Source of the DNA: Tissierella praeacuta_A
GTDB taxonomy: Bacteria > Bacillota > Clostridia > Tissierellales > Tissierellaceae
Assembly: GCF_040396155.1 (NCBI RefSeq)
Contig: NZ_JBEBOY010000007.1
Coordinates: 1 to 64,000, forward strand
DNA: 64,000 bases
Reading direction: 5' to 3'
The position numbers were made by a program, and so were the translations under genes. Position 1 is the first letter of the stretch, and each line of letters starts with the position of its first letter. Shown piece after piece: positions 43,831 to 52,878 of the stretch. A model generated the notes under the pieces. The model was not told where the DNA came from and ran no database searches. It saw only the letters and a program-made list of their open reading frames with translations.

Positions 43831-44829
43831 TTAAAGATTCGGGCTTTTTACATTGTATATTTTTTCTAGTACTTTTGTAGTTTCTTTTTTATCATAAATG
43901 AAATATGACAATACCTTTTTCTGTACTTTTCTAAATTCTGCCTTTCCCGGTAAAATGAGTATCTCAAAATCTTCATTATTCATTCCTATAGCTTTTCTTC
44001 CGTAAGATAATGTATCCATCAGATTAAGATCTGTTTTAACATGGTTAAATCCCTTTGTAATGACCGCTAATATATTTTCTGATGCCTTTCCTATAAATGA
44101 CTGTAAAAATTCATGTTGTGCCTTTATTCTCCCTAAATCACCATCGATATATCCACCTTTTTTATTATTTCCTTTTCTATATCTTAAAAATTCTATTGAT
44201 CTTTTCCCATCTAATACTTGTTTTCCTGGCTGGATATCTATATTTAATGGAGGTTTAGCTGAAGGATCTTTATATTTCATATGAAATGGCACTTCTACTT
44301 CAACACCATTTAACCCGTCTACAATTTTTTCTACGCCTTTATAATCTAACATAATATAATGATGAATAGGTACATCACCTAATATATGAGATATTGTTTT
44401 TTTAACTCCTTCTACTCCATGCGTTCCATATACACTATTTATTTTTCTTTGTTCTGCTCCATTATATCCCTTTCTATGAATATAAGTATCTCTAGGTATG
44501 TTCATTAAACTTACTTTTTTAGTATCGGGACAAAAAGAAGCAAACATAATAGTATCAGTCCTTACATCTTCCATTCCTAATATTAAAAAATTTACCCTCT
44601 TACTTTTTTTTAACGCTTCTTCTAAAGTAGAATAAGTTTCAGGTTCCTTTGTTTCTGTTTCTAATTTTTTAATTATAGTCCTACCCAAATCCATTTTATC
44701 TATTATGGGAGCATCTATATTGCTTTCAAACTCTACATTATTCTCTTTTACATAAGAATAAGAACCAATAGATATTGCAATTATAAAACAAATAAATGAT
44801 ATAATAAAAACCTTGGAAAAAGTTTTCAT
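43831..44829 (-). CDS. LytR-CpsA-Psr (LCP) family cell-wall ligase
   Basis: LCP proteins attach teichoic acids or other glycopolymers to peptidoglycan outside the membrane. The ATG at 44829, behind AGGAAGGTGG, gives 332 residues: a short basic start, one membrane helix (about 5-25) and an external LCP domain. Conserved pieces include NFLILGMEDVRTDTIM, VSLMNIPRDTYI, the Arg-rich FLRYRKGN and GDLGRIKAQHEFL. It is preceded by a promoterless-looking AT-rich region and stands alone. TagU-type function is likely, polymer unknown. Confidence 0.93.
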   Translation of the reverse strand: MKTFSKVFIISFICFIIAISIGSYSYVKENNVEFESNIDAPIIDKMDLGRTIIKKLETETKEPETYSTLEEALKKSKRVNFLILGMEDVRTDTIMFASFCPDTKKVSLMNIPRDTYIHRKGYNGAEQRKINSVYGTHGVEGVKKTISHILGDVPIHHYIMLDYKGVEKIVDGLNGVEVEVPFHMKYKDPSAKPPLNIDIQPGKQVLDGKRSIEFLRYRKGNNKKGGYIDGDLGRIKAQHEFLQSFIGKASENILAVITKGFNHVKTDLNLMDTLSYGRKAIGMNNEDFEILILPGKAEFRKVQKKVLSYFIYDKKETTKVLEKIYNVKSPNL

Positions 44830-45151
44830 ATAACTCCACCTTCCTGAGTAAAGTCCTTCTAGTATATTGTAACCATAATTATATTTTTTAAATGTTAATG
44901 GAATATATAAAATATTATTATATAATGAAAACATTAATTAAATAGATATATAATCTGTCAAGGACAACCTTTTAATAGAAGAATGGGTTTTATGATAAAA
45001 AATAACATTAATTGCAAATGCTGACTCTATAAGATCCTATAATCTTTACTTTACTTGAATCACTTCTAGATAAATATGTTCCTTATTAGATTTATCTATT
45101 ATTTTATATAGATTTTTTAATCCTATTACCTTATAATAGATACTATAAAAT
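44830..45151. other. Gene-free spacer between the LCP and YfcC genes
   Basis: No ORF or RNA gene was recognised. Short inverted repeats such as TCTAT/ATAGA near 45088-45113 could be activator sites for the sigma-54-type promoter downstream, but the spacer is so AT-rich that chance pairing is likely. I could not fix the LCP promoter. Confidence 0.4.
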
Positions 45152-45168
45152 TTGGCATATTTTTTGCA
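45152..45168 (+). promoter_or_regulatory. Candidate sigma-54 (SigL) promoter of yfcC-iadA
   Basis: TTGGCAT followed by TTTTGCA: GG at 45154-45155 and GC at 45166-45167 are separated by exactly ten bases, as required for the -24/-12 elements (TGGCAC-N5-TTGCW). It lies about 43 bases before the YfcC start. No enhancer-binding activator gene is in the window. Confidence 0.65.
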
Positions 45169-45193
45169 TCAACATAATTAATCAACATAATTA
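45168..45193 (+). repeat. 13-base tandem duplication in the yfcC leader
   Basis: ATCAACATAATTA occurs twice in exact tandem, spanning the predicted start point of the sigma-54-type promoter and ending just before the ribosome site. Confidence 0.8.
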
Positions 45194-45210
45194 AGGGAGG
45201 TATTGTCATA

Positions 45211-46896
45211 ATGTCAACTAAATCAGGACCAGGCACCAAACTGCAAAGAACATGGAACATGCCAGATACTTATGTCATTATATTTTTTGTAGTTGTGCTG
45301 GCCGCATTATTAACTTATTTGGTCCCTTTGGGACGATTTGAAATTTACTACAATGTTTATGATTCAAGTAACAAAAAAATTGCTACGATTTTAGATGGAG
45401 ATACTGCTGATTTTAATGTAAACGAAAAAAATTATCTCTTAGATGCTTCAGGGGATTCCACATTAATTTTAGAAAAAAATATAGAGGAACCTCTAGGCTT
45501 CATTAGAAAAGATCGTGCTAAAGCTTTCGAATTAAAGACTGATTCTGGCGAACTAAATTTTAAAGTTCTACAAGAATATGGAAAATATGTGTCATCTGGT
45601 GAAAAAAATGGAATTAAATTATTTGCCAAAGGCGGCGATATGGGATTTCTTAATTTCGCTTTTGAAGGATTAGTTAAGGGAGATAAATGGGGTACTTCTG
45701 TTGGTATAATAGCATTTATACTAGTAGTTGGAGGAGCATTTGGTATAGTCCTTAAAACTGGAGCTGTTGAAGCAGGTATAATGAATATTATTAGCAAGAC
45801 TAAAGGTACAGAAGTATTGTTAATACCTATATTATTTATTCTATTTTCTCTAGGTGGTGCTATTTTTGGTATGGGTGAAGAATCAATACCATTTACCATA
45901 ATTATTGTACCTATTGTTATAGCCATGGGATATGATGCAATTGTAGGAATTATGATTACCTATTGTGCAACACAAATAGGATTTGCAACTTCATGGATGA
46001 ATCCATTTAGTGTATCCATTGCCCAAAGTATATCTGGGCTTCCAGTACAATCTGGATCTGGTTATAGAATCATAATGTATATTGTGTTTAATATAATTAG
46101 TGTTATATTTATCTGTTTCTATGCTAAAAAGGTCAAGAAAAATCCTACAAAATCCGTAGCATATGAATCAGATGCTTACTTTAGGGAAGATTTCAAAAAC
46201 ACTAATGAATCCAAAGTTGAATTTAAACTAGGTCATGGATTAATTATGATATATTTAGTTCTATCAATGGTTTGGATTATTTGGGGAGTAAGAGTACATG
46301 AATACTATCTTCCTGAAATTGCAACTATATTCTTTGCTCTAGGACTAGCGTCTGGAATTACTGCTGTAATCTTTAAATTAAATAATATGAGTGTAAATGA
46401 TATTGCTACTTCCTTTAGAGATGGGGCTAAAGATTTAGTAGGCGCAGCTATGGTTGTTGCCTTTGCTCAAGGTATAGTTTTAGTTCTAGGCGATACTAAT
46501 CCTGGTTCTAATACAGTTTTAAACACCGTACTAAGTGGAATGTCTAAAGCCTTAAGCGGACTTCCAGTAGTATTATCAGCATGGTTTATGTATGTATTTC
46601 AATCAATATTTAATTTCTTTGTAGTTTCCGGTTCTGGTCAAGCTGCAATAACAATGCCCCTTATGGCACCATTAGCACAAATAATTGGTCTAAGTAAGCA
46701 AGTTGCAGTCCTTGCCTTTCAATTAGGTGATGGACTTACTAACCTTATTGTACCTACATCAGCTTGTTTAATGGCAGTATTAGGCGTTGCTAAATTAGAC
46801 TGGGTTAAGTGGGCAAAATTTCAAATTAAATTCCAATGCATACTATTCTTAACAGCTAGTTTCTTTGTAATATTAGGTGTACTAATTGGATTCTAA
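45211..46896 (+). CDS. YfcC-family membrane carrier (C4-dicarboxylate/amino acid type)
   Basis: A 561-residue carrier of the YfcC/DcuC-like family, with about 12 hydrophobic helices. The start region MPDTYVIIFFVVVLAALLTYL is the usual first helix (partly quoted). Conserved segments are VVGGAFGIVLKTGAVEAGI and GMGEESIPFTII. It differs from typical members by a polar insert of roughly 90 residues between helices 1 and 2 (about 50-150), probably outside the cell. Co-transcribed with isoaspartyl dipeptidase 36 bases downstream, so it may import isoaspartyl peptides or related acids. Substrate not shown. Confidence 0.85.
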   Translation: MSTKSGPGTKLQRTWNMPDTYVIIFFVVVLAALLTYLVPLGRFEIYYNVYDSSNKKIATILDGDTADFNVNEKNYLLDASGDSTLILEKNIEEPLGFIRKDRAKAFELKTDSGELNFKVLQEYGKYVSSGEKNGIKLFAKGGDMGFLNFAFEGLVKGDKWGTSVGIIAFILVVGGAFGIVLKTGAVEAGIMNIISKTKGTEVLLIPILFILFSLGGAIFGMGEESIPFTIIIVPIVIAMGYDAIVGIMITYCATQIGFATSWMNPFSVSIAQSISGLPVQSGSGYRIIMYIVFNIISVIFICFYAKKVKKNPTKSVAYESDAYFREDFKNTNESKVEFKLGHGLIMIYLVLSMVWIIWGVRVHEYYLPEIATIFFALGLASGITAVIFKLNNMSVNDIATSFRDGAKDLVGAAMVVAFAQGIVLVLGDTNPGSNTVLNTVLSGMSKALSGLPVVLSAWFMYVFQSIFNFFVVSGSGQAAITMPLMAPLAQIIGLSKQVAVLAFQLGDGLTNLIVPTSACLMAVLGVAKLDWVKWAKFQIKFQCILFLTASFFVILGVLIGF

Positions 46897-46931
46897 ATAT
46901 ATGATTTATATTAAAATTAGGCGGTGAAGCT

Positions 46932-48110
46932 ATGATTAGAATAATAAAAAATGCTAAAGTATATGCTCCCGAATATTTAGGAGTAAAAGATGTAGTACTT
47001 GTAGGAGATAAAATACATTCTATAGGAAATGATTTAAGTATTGAGAATAACAATGCTGTTATCACCAATATAATAGATGGAAATGGAAAAATACTAACTC
47101 CTGGTTTCATTGATAATCACGTTCATATAATGGGTGGTGGCGGTGAAGGTGGATTTAAAACTAGAACACCAGAAATCAAATTAACTGATATTACTACTGG
47201 TGGAATAACCACTATTATTGGATGCTTAGGAACAGATGGTATAGCAAGAGATATGATATCTTTATTGGCTAAAGCAAGGGGTTTAGAAGAAGAAGGAATT
47301 ACAACTTATATATACACTGGTTCATATCAAATTCCAGTTACTACCATTACAGGAGATGTAGCAAAGGATATAATGATAGTTGATAAAATTATTGGTGTTG
47401 GCGAAATTGCAATTTCTGATCATCGTTCCTCACAACCTACCTTAAATGAATTAAGAAAATTAACATCTAGTGCAAGAGTTGCAGGTATATTATCTGGAAA
47501 AGCTGGTATCGTAAATATTCATGTAGGTGATGGTACAAGTAAGATAGACTATCTAATTGAAATAGTAAACAACACTGAAATACCATATACTCAATTTATA
47601 CCAACTCATATGAATAGAAATGAAGAATTATTCCTACAAGGAATTGAATATAGTAAATCAGGTGGCTTTATAGATTTTACAACTAGTTCTGATCCATTAT
47701 TCTGGGAAGAAGGAGAAGTAAAAGTAAGTGTAGCACTGAAAAGATGCTATGATGCTGGAGTTCCTGACACCAATATAACTCTTTCTTCTGATGGTCAAGG
47801 AAGCCTTCCTAGCTTTAATGATAAAAAAGAGTTTGTTGGTATTAAAGTTGGAAAAGTAACTTCTCTGTTTAATGAAGTAAGAGATGCAGTATTGGAAGAA
47901 GGATTGCCTTTAGAGAAAGTTCTAAAGACTATTACTTCAAATCCTGCAGCACTTTTAAAATTAAAGGGCAAAGGACAAATTAAAGAAGGATATGATGCAG
48001 ACATAGTATTATTAGATGAAAAAAATCTTGAGATAGATACAGTAATAGCTAAGGGACAGATAATGATTGAAAACAAAGAAATAAAAGTTTTTAATACCTT
48101 TGGAGAATAA
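46932..48110 (+). CDS. iadA: Isoaspartyl dipeptidase (beta-aspartyl dipeptidase)
   Basis: Amidohydrolase-superfamily zinc enzyme that cleaves beta-aspartyl dipeptides arising from damaged proteins. The 392-residue protein has His63 and His65 in DNHVHIMGGGGEGG, further metal ligands in HVGDG and PTHMNRN, and the catalytic Asp in LSSDGQG. At the place of the carbamylated lysine of the E. coli enzyme (Lys162 in VKCAISDHR) this protein reads GEIAISDHR, with Glu160. Second gene of the unit with the carrier and followed by a terminator. Confidence 0.93.
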   Translation: MIRIIKNAKVYAPEYLGVKDVVLVGDKIHSIGNDLSIENNNAVITNIIDGNGKILTPGFIDNHVHIMGGGGEGGFKTRTPEIKLTDITTGGITTIIGCLGTDGIARDMISLLAKARGLEEEGITTYIYTGSYQIPVTTITGDVAKDIMIVDKIIGVGEIAISDHRSSQPTLNELRKLTSSARVAGILSGKAGIVNIHVGDGTSKIDYLIEIVNNTEIPYTQFIPTHMNRNEELFLQGIEYSKSGGFIDFTTSSDPLFWEEGEVKVSVALKRCYDAGVPDTNITLSSDGQGSLPSFNDKKEFVGIKVGKVTSLFNEVRDAVLEEGLPLEKVLKTITSNPAALLKLKGKGQIKEGYDADIVLLDEKNLEIDTVIAKGQIMIENKEIKVFNTFGE

Positions 48111-48115
48111 AAATC

Positions 48116-48147
48116 AACCCTTCCAGAATTGGAAGGGTTTTATTTTT
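48116..48147 (+). terminator. Bidirectional terminator between iadA and hbd
   Basis: AACCCTTCC, six-base loop, GGAAGGGTT, then TTATTTTT on the plus strand. On the minus strand the tail is GATTTTTATT, so it can also end the crt-hbd transcript arriving from the other side. Confidence 0.9.
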
Positions 48148-48994
48148 AATACTTAAAGAATCCTTTTTTAGTCTTTCTTCCTAGCAATCCGCCTCTAACC
48201 ATCTTTCTTAGTAGAGGATGAGCTCTATATTTGGAATCACCAAATTCTTCATATAATACATCCATGATAGCTAAGCAAACATCAAGACCTATTAAATCTC
48301 CTAAAGCTAAAGGTCCCATTGGATGATTTGCTCCTAATTTCATAGCTTCATCTATATCGGAAGCTGTAGCTACTCCATCTGCAAAGATTCCTACTGCTTC
48401 ATTTATCATAGGAATAAGTATTCTATTTACTACAAATCCTGGTGCCTCTTCTACTTCTACTGGAGTCTTTCCTAATCCTTTGGATAATTCAATTATTGTA
48501 TTTTTAGTTTCATCAGAAGTTGCAATTCCTTTTATAACTTCAACTAATTTCATCATTGGAACTGGATTGAAGAAATGCATTCCTATAACTTTATCAGGTC
48601 TATTAGTTGAATTTGCAATTTCAGTAATAGATAATGATGAAGTATTTGTAGCAAGAATAGCATTTTCCTTACATAGGCCATCTAATTTAGAAAATATTTC
48701 TTTCTTTAATGCCATATCTTCAGATATAGCTTCAATAACTAAATCACAGTCTTTTAAGTCTTCATATGTTGTAGTTATGGAAATATTTTTTAATGTATTA
48801 TCCATAAACTCTTTTGTAATTCTTTCTTTTTCTACTAGTCTATTTAATCCTTTTTCTATAGACTTAATACTTCCTCTTGGGTTAGCCTCATCAATGGATC
48901 TAACCCACATAGTTACATCATAATCCTTCTGTGCAAAAATTTGTACTATACCACAAGCCATTGTGCCTCTACCTAATATACCTATTTTTTTCAT
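48146..48994 (-). CDS. hbd: 3-hydroxybutyryl-CoA dehydrogenase
   Basis: Oxidoreductase for acetoacetyl-CoA and 3-hydroxybutyryl-CoA in butyrate-type fermentation. The 282-residue length matches clostridial Hbd. NAD binding: IGILGRGTMACGIVQIFA (Gly-rich). Catalytic region: GMHFFNPVPMMKLVEVI with the His; C-terminal NHPMGPLALGDLIGLD. It follows crt by 27 bases. Acetoacetate made by the BKACE enzyme could feed this pathway after activation. Confidence 0.96.
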   Translation of the reverse strand: MKKIGILGRGTMACGIVQIFAQKDYDVTMWVRSIDEANPRGSIKSIEKGLNRLVEKERITKEFMDNTLKNISITTTYEDLKDCDLVIEAISEDMALKKEIFSKLDGLCKENAILATNTSSLSITEIANSTNRPDKVIGMHFFNPVPMMKLVEVIKGIATSDETKNTIIELSKGLGKTPVEVEEAPGFVVNRILIPMINEAVGIFADGVATASDIDEAMKLGANHPMGPLALGDLIGLDVCLAIMDVLYEEFGDSKYRAHPLLRKMVRGGLLGRKTKKGFFKY

Positions 48995-49021
48995 AGTGCA
49001 CCTCCAAATTATTTTAATTTA

Positions 49022-49801
49022 TTATTTTAATTTATAGTTAGGATTACGTTTTTGTAAAAACGCTTCCATCCCTTCCTTTTGGTCTTCTGTTGCAAAACAA
49101 AGTCCAAACAAATCTCTTTCAATAATCATTCCAGTTTCTAAATCAGTTTCTATTCCTCTATTTATAGCAGTTTTCGCATATCTTACAGCAAGCTGACCTT
49201 TAGAAATAATCTTATTTGCCAATTCAATAGCTGTATTCATTAATTCATCTACTGATACTACCTTATTAACTAATCCTATTCTATATGCCTCTTCTGCATT
49301 AATTATATCACAAGTAAATATAAGTTCCTTTGCTCTACCTACTCCTGCAAGTCTGGATAATCTCTGAGTTCCAGCAAATCCTGGAGTTATACCAAGACCT
49401 ACTTCCGGTTGTCCGAACTTAGCTTTTTCAGATGCTATTCTAATATCACAGCACATAGAAAGTTCACATCCTCCACCTAAAGCAAAGCCATTTACAGCAG
49501 CTATAACTGGCTTTTCCATAAGCTCTATCTTTCTAAATACAGACAATCCCTTCTCAGCGAAAATTCTAGCTTCTGTTGCATTCATGTCTTTCATTTCCCC
49601 TATATCAGCCCCAGCAACAAAAGCCCTTCCTTCTCCTGTTAATATCAATACATAGATCTCTTCATCTTTGTTAACCATGTCTATAGCTTTGTCTAAATCA
49701 TCCAATACTGCCGTGTTCAGTGCATTTAATGCTTCTTGCCTGTTGATAGATAAAATTCCGATGTTCCCTTCCTTCCTAAATAATAAATTATCCAAATTCA
49801 A
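49022..49801 (-). CDS. crt: Crotonase / enoyl-CoA hydratase
   Basis: Hydrates crotonyl-CoA to 3-hydroxybutyryl-CoA. I choose the TTG at 49801, eight bases after AAGGGG, giving 259 residues, the usual length; the open frame extends further without a ribosome site. Conserved parts: GRAFVAGADIGEM (oxyanion hole), ALGGGCELSMCCDI, and the catalytic Glu region FGQPEVGLGITPGFAGTQRL. Forms an operon with hbd; thiolase and butyryl-CoA dehydrogenase genes are not in the window. Confidence 0.95.
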   Translation of the reverse strand: MNLDNLLFRKEGNIGILSINRQEALNALNTAVLDDLDKAIDMVNKDEEIYVLILTGEGRAFVAGADIGEMKDMNATEARIFAEKGLSVFRKIELMEKPVIAAVNGFALGGGCELSMCCDIRIASEKAKFGQPEVGLGITPGFAGTQRLSRLAGVGRAKELIFTCDIINAEEAYRIGLVNKVVSVDELMNTAIELANKIISKGQLAVRYAKTAINRGIETDLETGMIIERDLFGLCFATEDQKEGMEAFLQKRNPNYKLK

Positions 49802-49867
49802 AACATCATCCCCTTTTGTTAATATTATATCAAATGCTTTGTTGGAAATCAATTCCTATATATATAA

Positions 49868-49876
49868 ATTATACCA
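49868..49876 (-). promoter_or_regulatory. Extended -10 element upstream of crt-hbd
   Basis: Minus strand TGGTATAAT, a full extended -10, directly after the hairpin that ends the phosphatase gene and about 70 bases before crt. The -35 region is weak. Confidence 0.45.
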
Positions 49877-49879
49877 TAT

Positions 49880-49920
49880 AAATAAACTGAATAAGTAAGA
49901 ACTTATCCAGTTTATTTAAT
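49880..49920 (-). terminator. Terminator of the PAS-PP2C gene
   Basis: Minus strand AAATAAACTGGATAAG pairs with CTTATTCAGTTTATTT, one mismatch, six-base loop. It overlaps the gene's stop codon. The tail lacks a long T-run. Confidence 0.6.
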
Positions 49921-51036
49921 AACTTCCATTAATACTAAGGCAAAATCATCCTGTTGTTCACCCCAGCTATGGATTACAATATTATTATTTATTTCATTCA
50001 AAATATTTTCTTTGTGACTTTCTATAATCTTCATTACACTTTCTATACCAAATTCTTTTCCCGATTTATCCTTTGCTTCAGTAATACCATCAGTATAAAA
50101 TAAAATCTTATCTCCCTTACTTAATTTAATATTTTTTTCCTCATAAAGTATCTCATCAAAAAGTAAAGTCATAGGATATCCTTTTATTTCTAATGTTGTC
50201 ATTTTATTTTTGTTATACATAATAGGAATACAGTTATGCCCTGCATTGGAATATTTAAATTCATATGTCTTTTTATTAAAAACACCATAAAATATTGTAA
50301 AATACTTATCTACATCTAAATTCAATGTGCTAAATCTTCGATATAATTCTGACAATGTAGCTGATGGACTTACTATATCATCTTTAATGGATCTCATAGT
50401 CTGCCTTATAAACATGGTCATCATAGCTGCTGCCACACCATGACCTGAAACATCTGAAATATATATCCCTATATTTTCGTCATCAATATAAAAAACATCA
50501 AACATATCACCGCTAAGCATTTCAGATGGCCTATAAATATAATCAATTGCAATATTATCTAATTTCTCTTTATTGGGCAGAATCTTTTCCTGAATTCTCT
50601 TGGCAAATCCAAGGTCCTTACTCATTTTCTTATTCTTCTCAATTAATTCTAATTCTAGCTTTCTTTCCCTAGTTACATCTCTAAATACCTCTACAGCAGC
50701 AAAAACCTTTCCTTCTGAATTAGTAACAGGTGAAGACTTCACCGAGAAATATCTTCCATTAATTTTTTCTTCTTTCTGTACTATCTCCCCAGTACTTATG
50801 CTTCTCTCTGTAATACAAAAACTACATGGCTTCTTTTTACCGTGAGACTTGTAGCATTTCATACCTACTACATCTTTTCCCAAGGATTCCTTCATTGTCC
50901 TATTTGCATATATAATAGTTCCATCTCCATCAACAACACGAACCCAGTCTGCCATGCCTTCAAGTACGTGGTAGTTTAGCATACCATATTCTTCTATTTT
51001 CTTTTCTACATAATTCAAATTTTCTTTTTCTAGCAT
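49912..51036 (-). CDS. PAS domain-PP2C (SpoIIE/RsbU-type) phosphatase
   Basis: Soluble signalling phosphatase of 374 residues from the ATG at 51036 (site AGGTGAT). A PAS domain (about 15-125) carries an unusual cysteine cluster, CYKSHGKKKPCSFC, that might bind metal or sense redox state. A helical linker leads to a PP2C/SpoIIE domain (about 150-374) with SGDMFDVFYIDD, ISDVSGHGVAAAMMTMFI and ILFYTDGITEAKD. Such proteins dephosphorylate anti-sigma-factor antagonists; no partner STAS or kinase gene is adjacent, so the target is unknown. Confidence 0.9.
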   Translation of the reverse strand: MLEKENLNYVEKKIEEYGMLNYHVLEGMADWVRVVDGDGTIIYANRTMKESLGKDVVGMKCYKSHGKKKPCSFCITERSISTGEIVQKEEKINGRYFSVKSSPVTNSEGKVFAAVEVFRDVTRERKLELELIEKNKKMSKDLGFAKRIQEKILPNKEKLDNIAIDYIYRPSEMLSGDMFDVFYIDDENIGIYISDVSGHGVAAAMMTMFIRQTMRSIKDDIVSPSATLSELYRRFSTLNLDVDKYFTIFYGVFNKKTYEFKYSNAGHNCIPIMYNKNKMTTLEIKGYPMTLLFDEILYEEKNIKLSKGDKILFYTDGITEAKDKSGKEFGIESVMKIIESHKENILNEINNNIVIHSWGEQQDDFALVLMEVIK

Positions 51037-51147
51037 GCTTATCACCTATATATAATATTTAATACTGTTAAATATTTTATAAAACTACTTGTCCTTATTT
51101 TATACTATTTAATAAACAAATTCTACATATTTTTATAATTTAATACT

Positions 51148-51669
51148 TTAGTATCTTACAGCTACTTCTATATCCTCTGAATATCTTGCCATTGCATATA
51201 GGACATCGGATAATCTATTTATATACTTAATAGCCAAGGGATCTATATCTGCCAATTTTGATAAAGTAATAATTCTTCTTTCTGCTCTTCTGCATATAGT
51301 TCTAGCTACATGTAAATGAGCAGATTTCTTCCCAGAACCTGGTATAATAAAACCAGTAGGATTATTTAGTCTACCCATGTATAAGTCGATGATTTTTTCC
51401 AAATCATCTATATCCTTATCCAATATATGATACTTTACCTTTGTATTATCTTCTGTTGCTAAATTTGTAGCAACTGTAAAAAGTTTATTCTGTATACTTT
51501 GAATTATATCATACATTTCATCATCAACATAATTTTTTGCTAATCCAAGAAATGTACCTAATTCATCAACAGTTCCATAACTCTCCACTCTTATATCATC
51601 CTTTGATACTCTCTTGTTATCAAAAAGGCTGGTTGTTCCCTTATCTCCTGTCTTAGTATAAATAGTCAT
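51148..51669 (-). CDS. pduO: PduO-type ATP:cob(I)alamin adenosyltransferase
   Basis: Makes adenosylcobalamin from ATP and cob(I)alamin. The 173-residue protein has the N-terminal P-loop-like IYTKTGDKGTTSLFDNKRV (ATP site), VDELGTFLG, and the signature RTICRRAERRIITL. The trimeric four-helix fold is implied by family. It could supply the cofactor of the methylmalonyl-CoA mutase at 14-16 kb, the only B12 enzyme visible here. It follows the RlmL-type gene by 75 bases. Confidence 0.95.
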   Translation of the reverse strand: MTIYTKTGDKGTTSLFDNKRVSKDDIRVESYGTVDELGTFLGLAKNYVDDEMYDIIQSIQNKLFTVATNLATEDNTKVKYHILDKDIDDLEKIIDLYMGRLNNPTGFIIPGSGKKSAHLHVARTICRRAERRIITLSKLADIDPLAIKYINRLSDVLYAMARYSEDIEVAVRY

Positions 51670-51744
51670 ACTATCCCTCCTATTTTGTTAATTAATAACT
51701 AAAAGATGGTTTAACTACTAACTCAAAAGATTAATAGAAATTTA

Positions 51745-52878
51745 TTATTTTTTTGGTCTTGGCCCATAGTATTGATAATAATCTACCTTAATCCTACCAT
51801 TATATAATTTTCTTTTTCTATCTGCATTTTTCCCATAATCTTTCTCGAAATTTTCACTAGAAGTAATTACATAAACTGACCAAGTATCTAGTTCCTTAAA
51901 CCTTAGTCCTAAATCCTTATGAAGCCTTTCAACTTCTCTTCTCTCACTTATACGTTCTCCATATGGTGGATTTGTAATAACTACACCATATTCATTCTTT
52001 AATTCTGCATCCCTGAAATCTTTAATAAAAAATGCAATATCATCTTCTAAACCAAAATTAGCTGCATTATCCCTTGCACGAAGAATTGCCTTTCTATCTA
52101 TATCACACCCAAGTATATGCAATTTTACGTCATTATCTATGGCTTTAAAAGCTTCTTTTTTCGCCTCCTGCCAATATTCCTTCTTCACCCTAGGCCATTC
52201 TTCTGATGCAAAGTTTCTATCAAGTCCAGGAGCCATATTTCTGCCTATCATAGCTGCCTCTATTGGAATAGTACCTGAGCCGCAAAATGGATCAAATAAC
52301 ACCCTATCCTTATTCCAATAGCTTAATAATATCATTGCAGCTGCAAGAGTTTCTTTTATAGGTGCATCACCTTGTCTCTCTCTATATCCTCTTTTATGAA
52401 GCCCTTCTCCTGAAGTATCTATCGTCAAAGTTGCTATATCTTTTAATAAAGATACCTCTATAGTATATTTAGCTCCTGTTTTTTCAAACCATTCTACATT
52501 ATATTTAGTCTTCAGCTTTTCTACCACTGCTTTTTCTACTATTCTCTGACAATCAGATATACTAAATAATTTAGAATCAATACTTTTACCTTCAACTACA
52601 AAATTTCCATCCTCTGTAATCCACTCTTCCCATGGAAGTTCCTTTGTCTTTTCAAATAATTCTTCAAAAGTTAAAGCTTTAAATTCTCCCATCTTTAAAA
52701 GTACTCTATCTGCTGTTCTAAGCCATAAATTAGTCTTTGGTATATCCTTCTCTGTTCCAATAAATGTAACCTTACCATTTTCTACTTTTAAATCATTATA
52801 TCCTAAATTAATTAATTCTCTCTTAACTACAGCCTCTAAACCGAATGTTGCAGTGGCTATTAATTCAATGTTTCCCAT
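51745..52878 (-). CDS. THUMP-domain class I SAM-dependent RNA methyltransferase (RlmL/YpsC-like)
   Basis: A 377-residue protein with an N-terminal ferredoxin-like/THUMP RNA-binding half (about 1-155) and a C-terminal Rossmann methyltransferase. SAM-binding FDPFCGSGTIPIEAAMIG and the N6/N2-purine catalytic TNPPYGERI are clear. It corresponds to the rlmL part of E. coli RlmKL and to YpsC of Bacillus, which act on 23S rRNA guanine. A TATAAT box lies 31 bases upstream of the start at 52909-52914. Confidence 0.92.
   Translation of the reverse strand: MGNIELIATATFGLEAVVKRELINLGYNDLKVENGKVTFIGTEKDIPKTNLWLRTADRVLLKMGEFKALTFEELFEKTKELPWEEWITEDGNFVVEGKSIDSKLFSISDCQRIVEKAVVEKLKTKYNVEWFEKTGAKYTIEVSLLKDIATLTIDTSGEGLHKRGYRERQGDAPIKETLAAAMILLSYWNKDRVLFDPFCGSGTIPIEAAMIGRNMAPGLDRNFASEEWPRVKKEYWQEAKKEAFKAIDNDVKLHILGCDIDRKAILRARDNAANFGLEDDIAFFIKDFRDAELKNEYGVVITNPPYGERISERREVERLHKDLGLRFKELDTWSVYVITSSENFEKDYGKNADRKRKLYNGRIKVDYYQYYGPRPKK

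Noticed and set aside
45224..45240. Repeat copy fused to the start of the YfcC gene
   Set aside because: Only about 12 bases resemble the GGTGCCAGGCACC apex, without an inverted arm; kept only as a remark.
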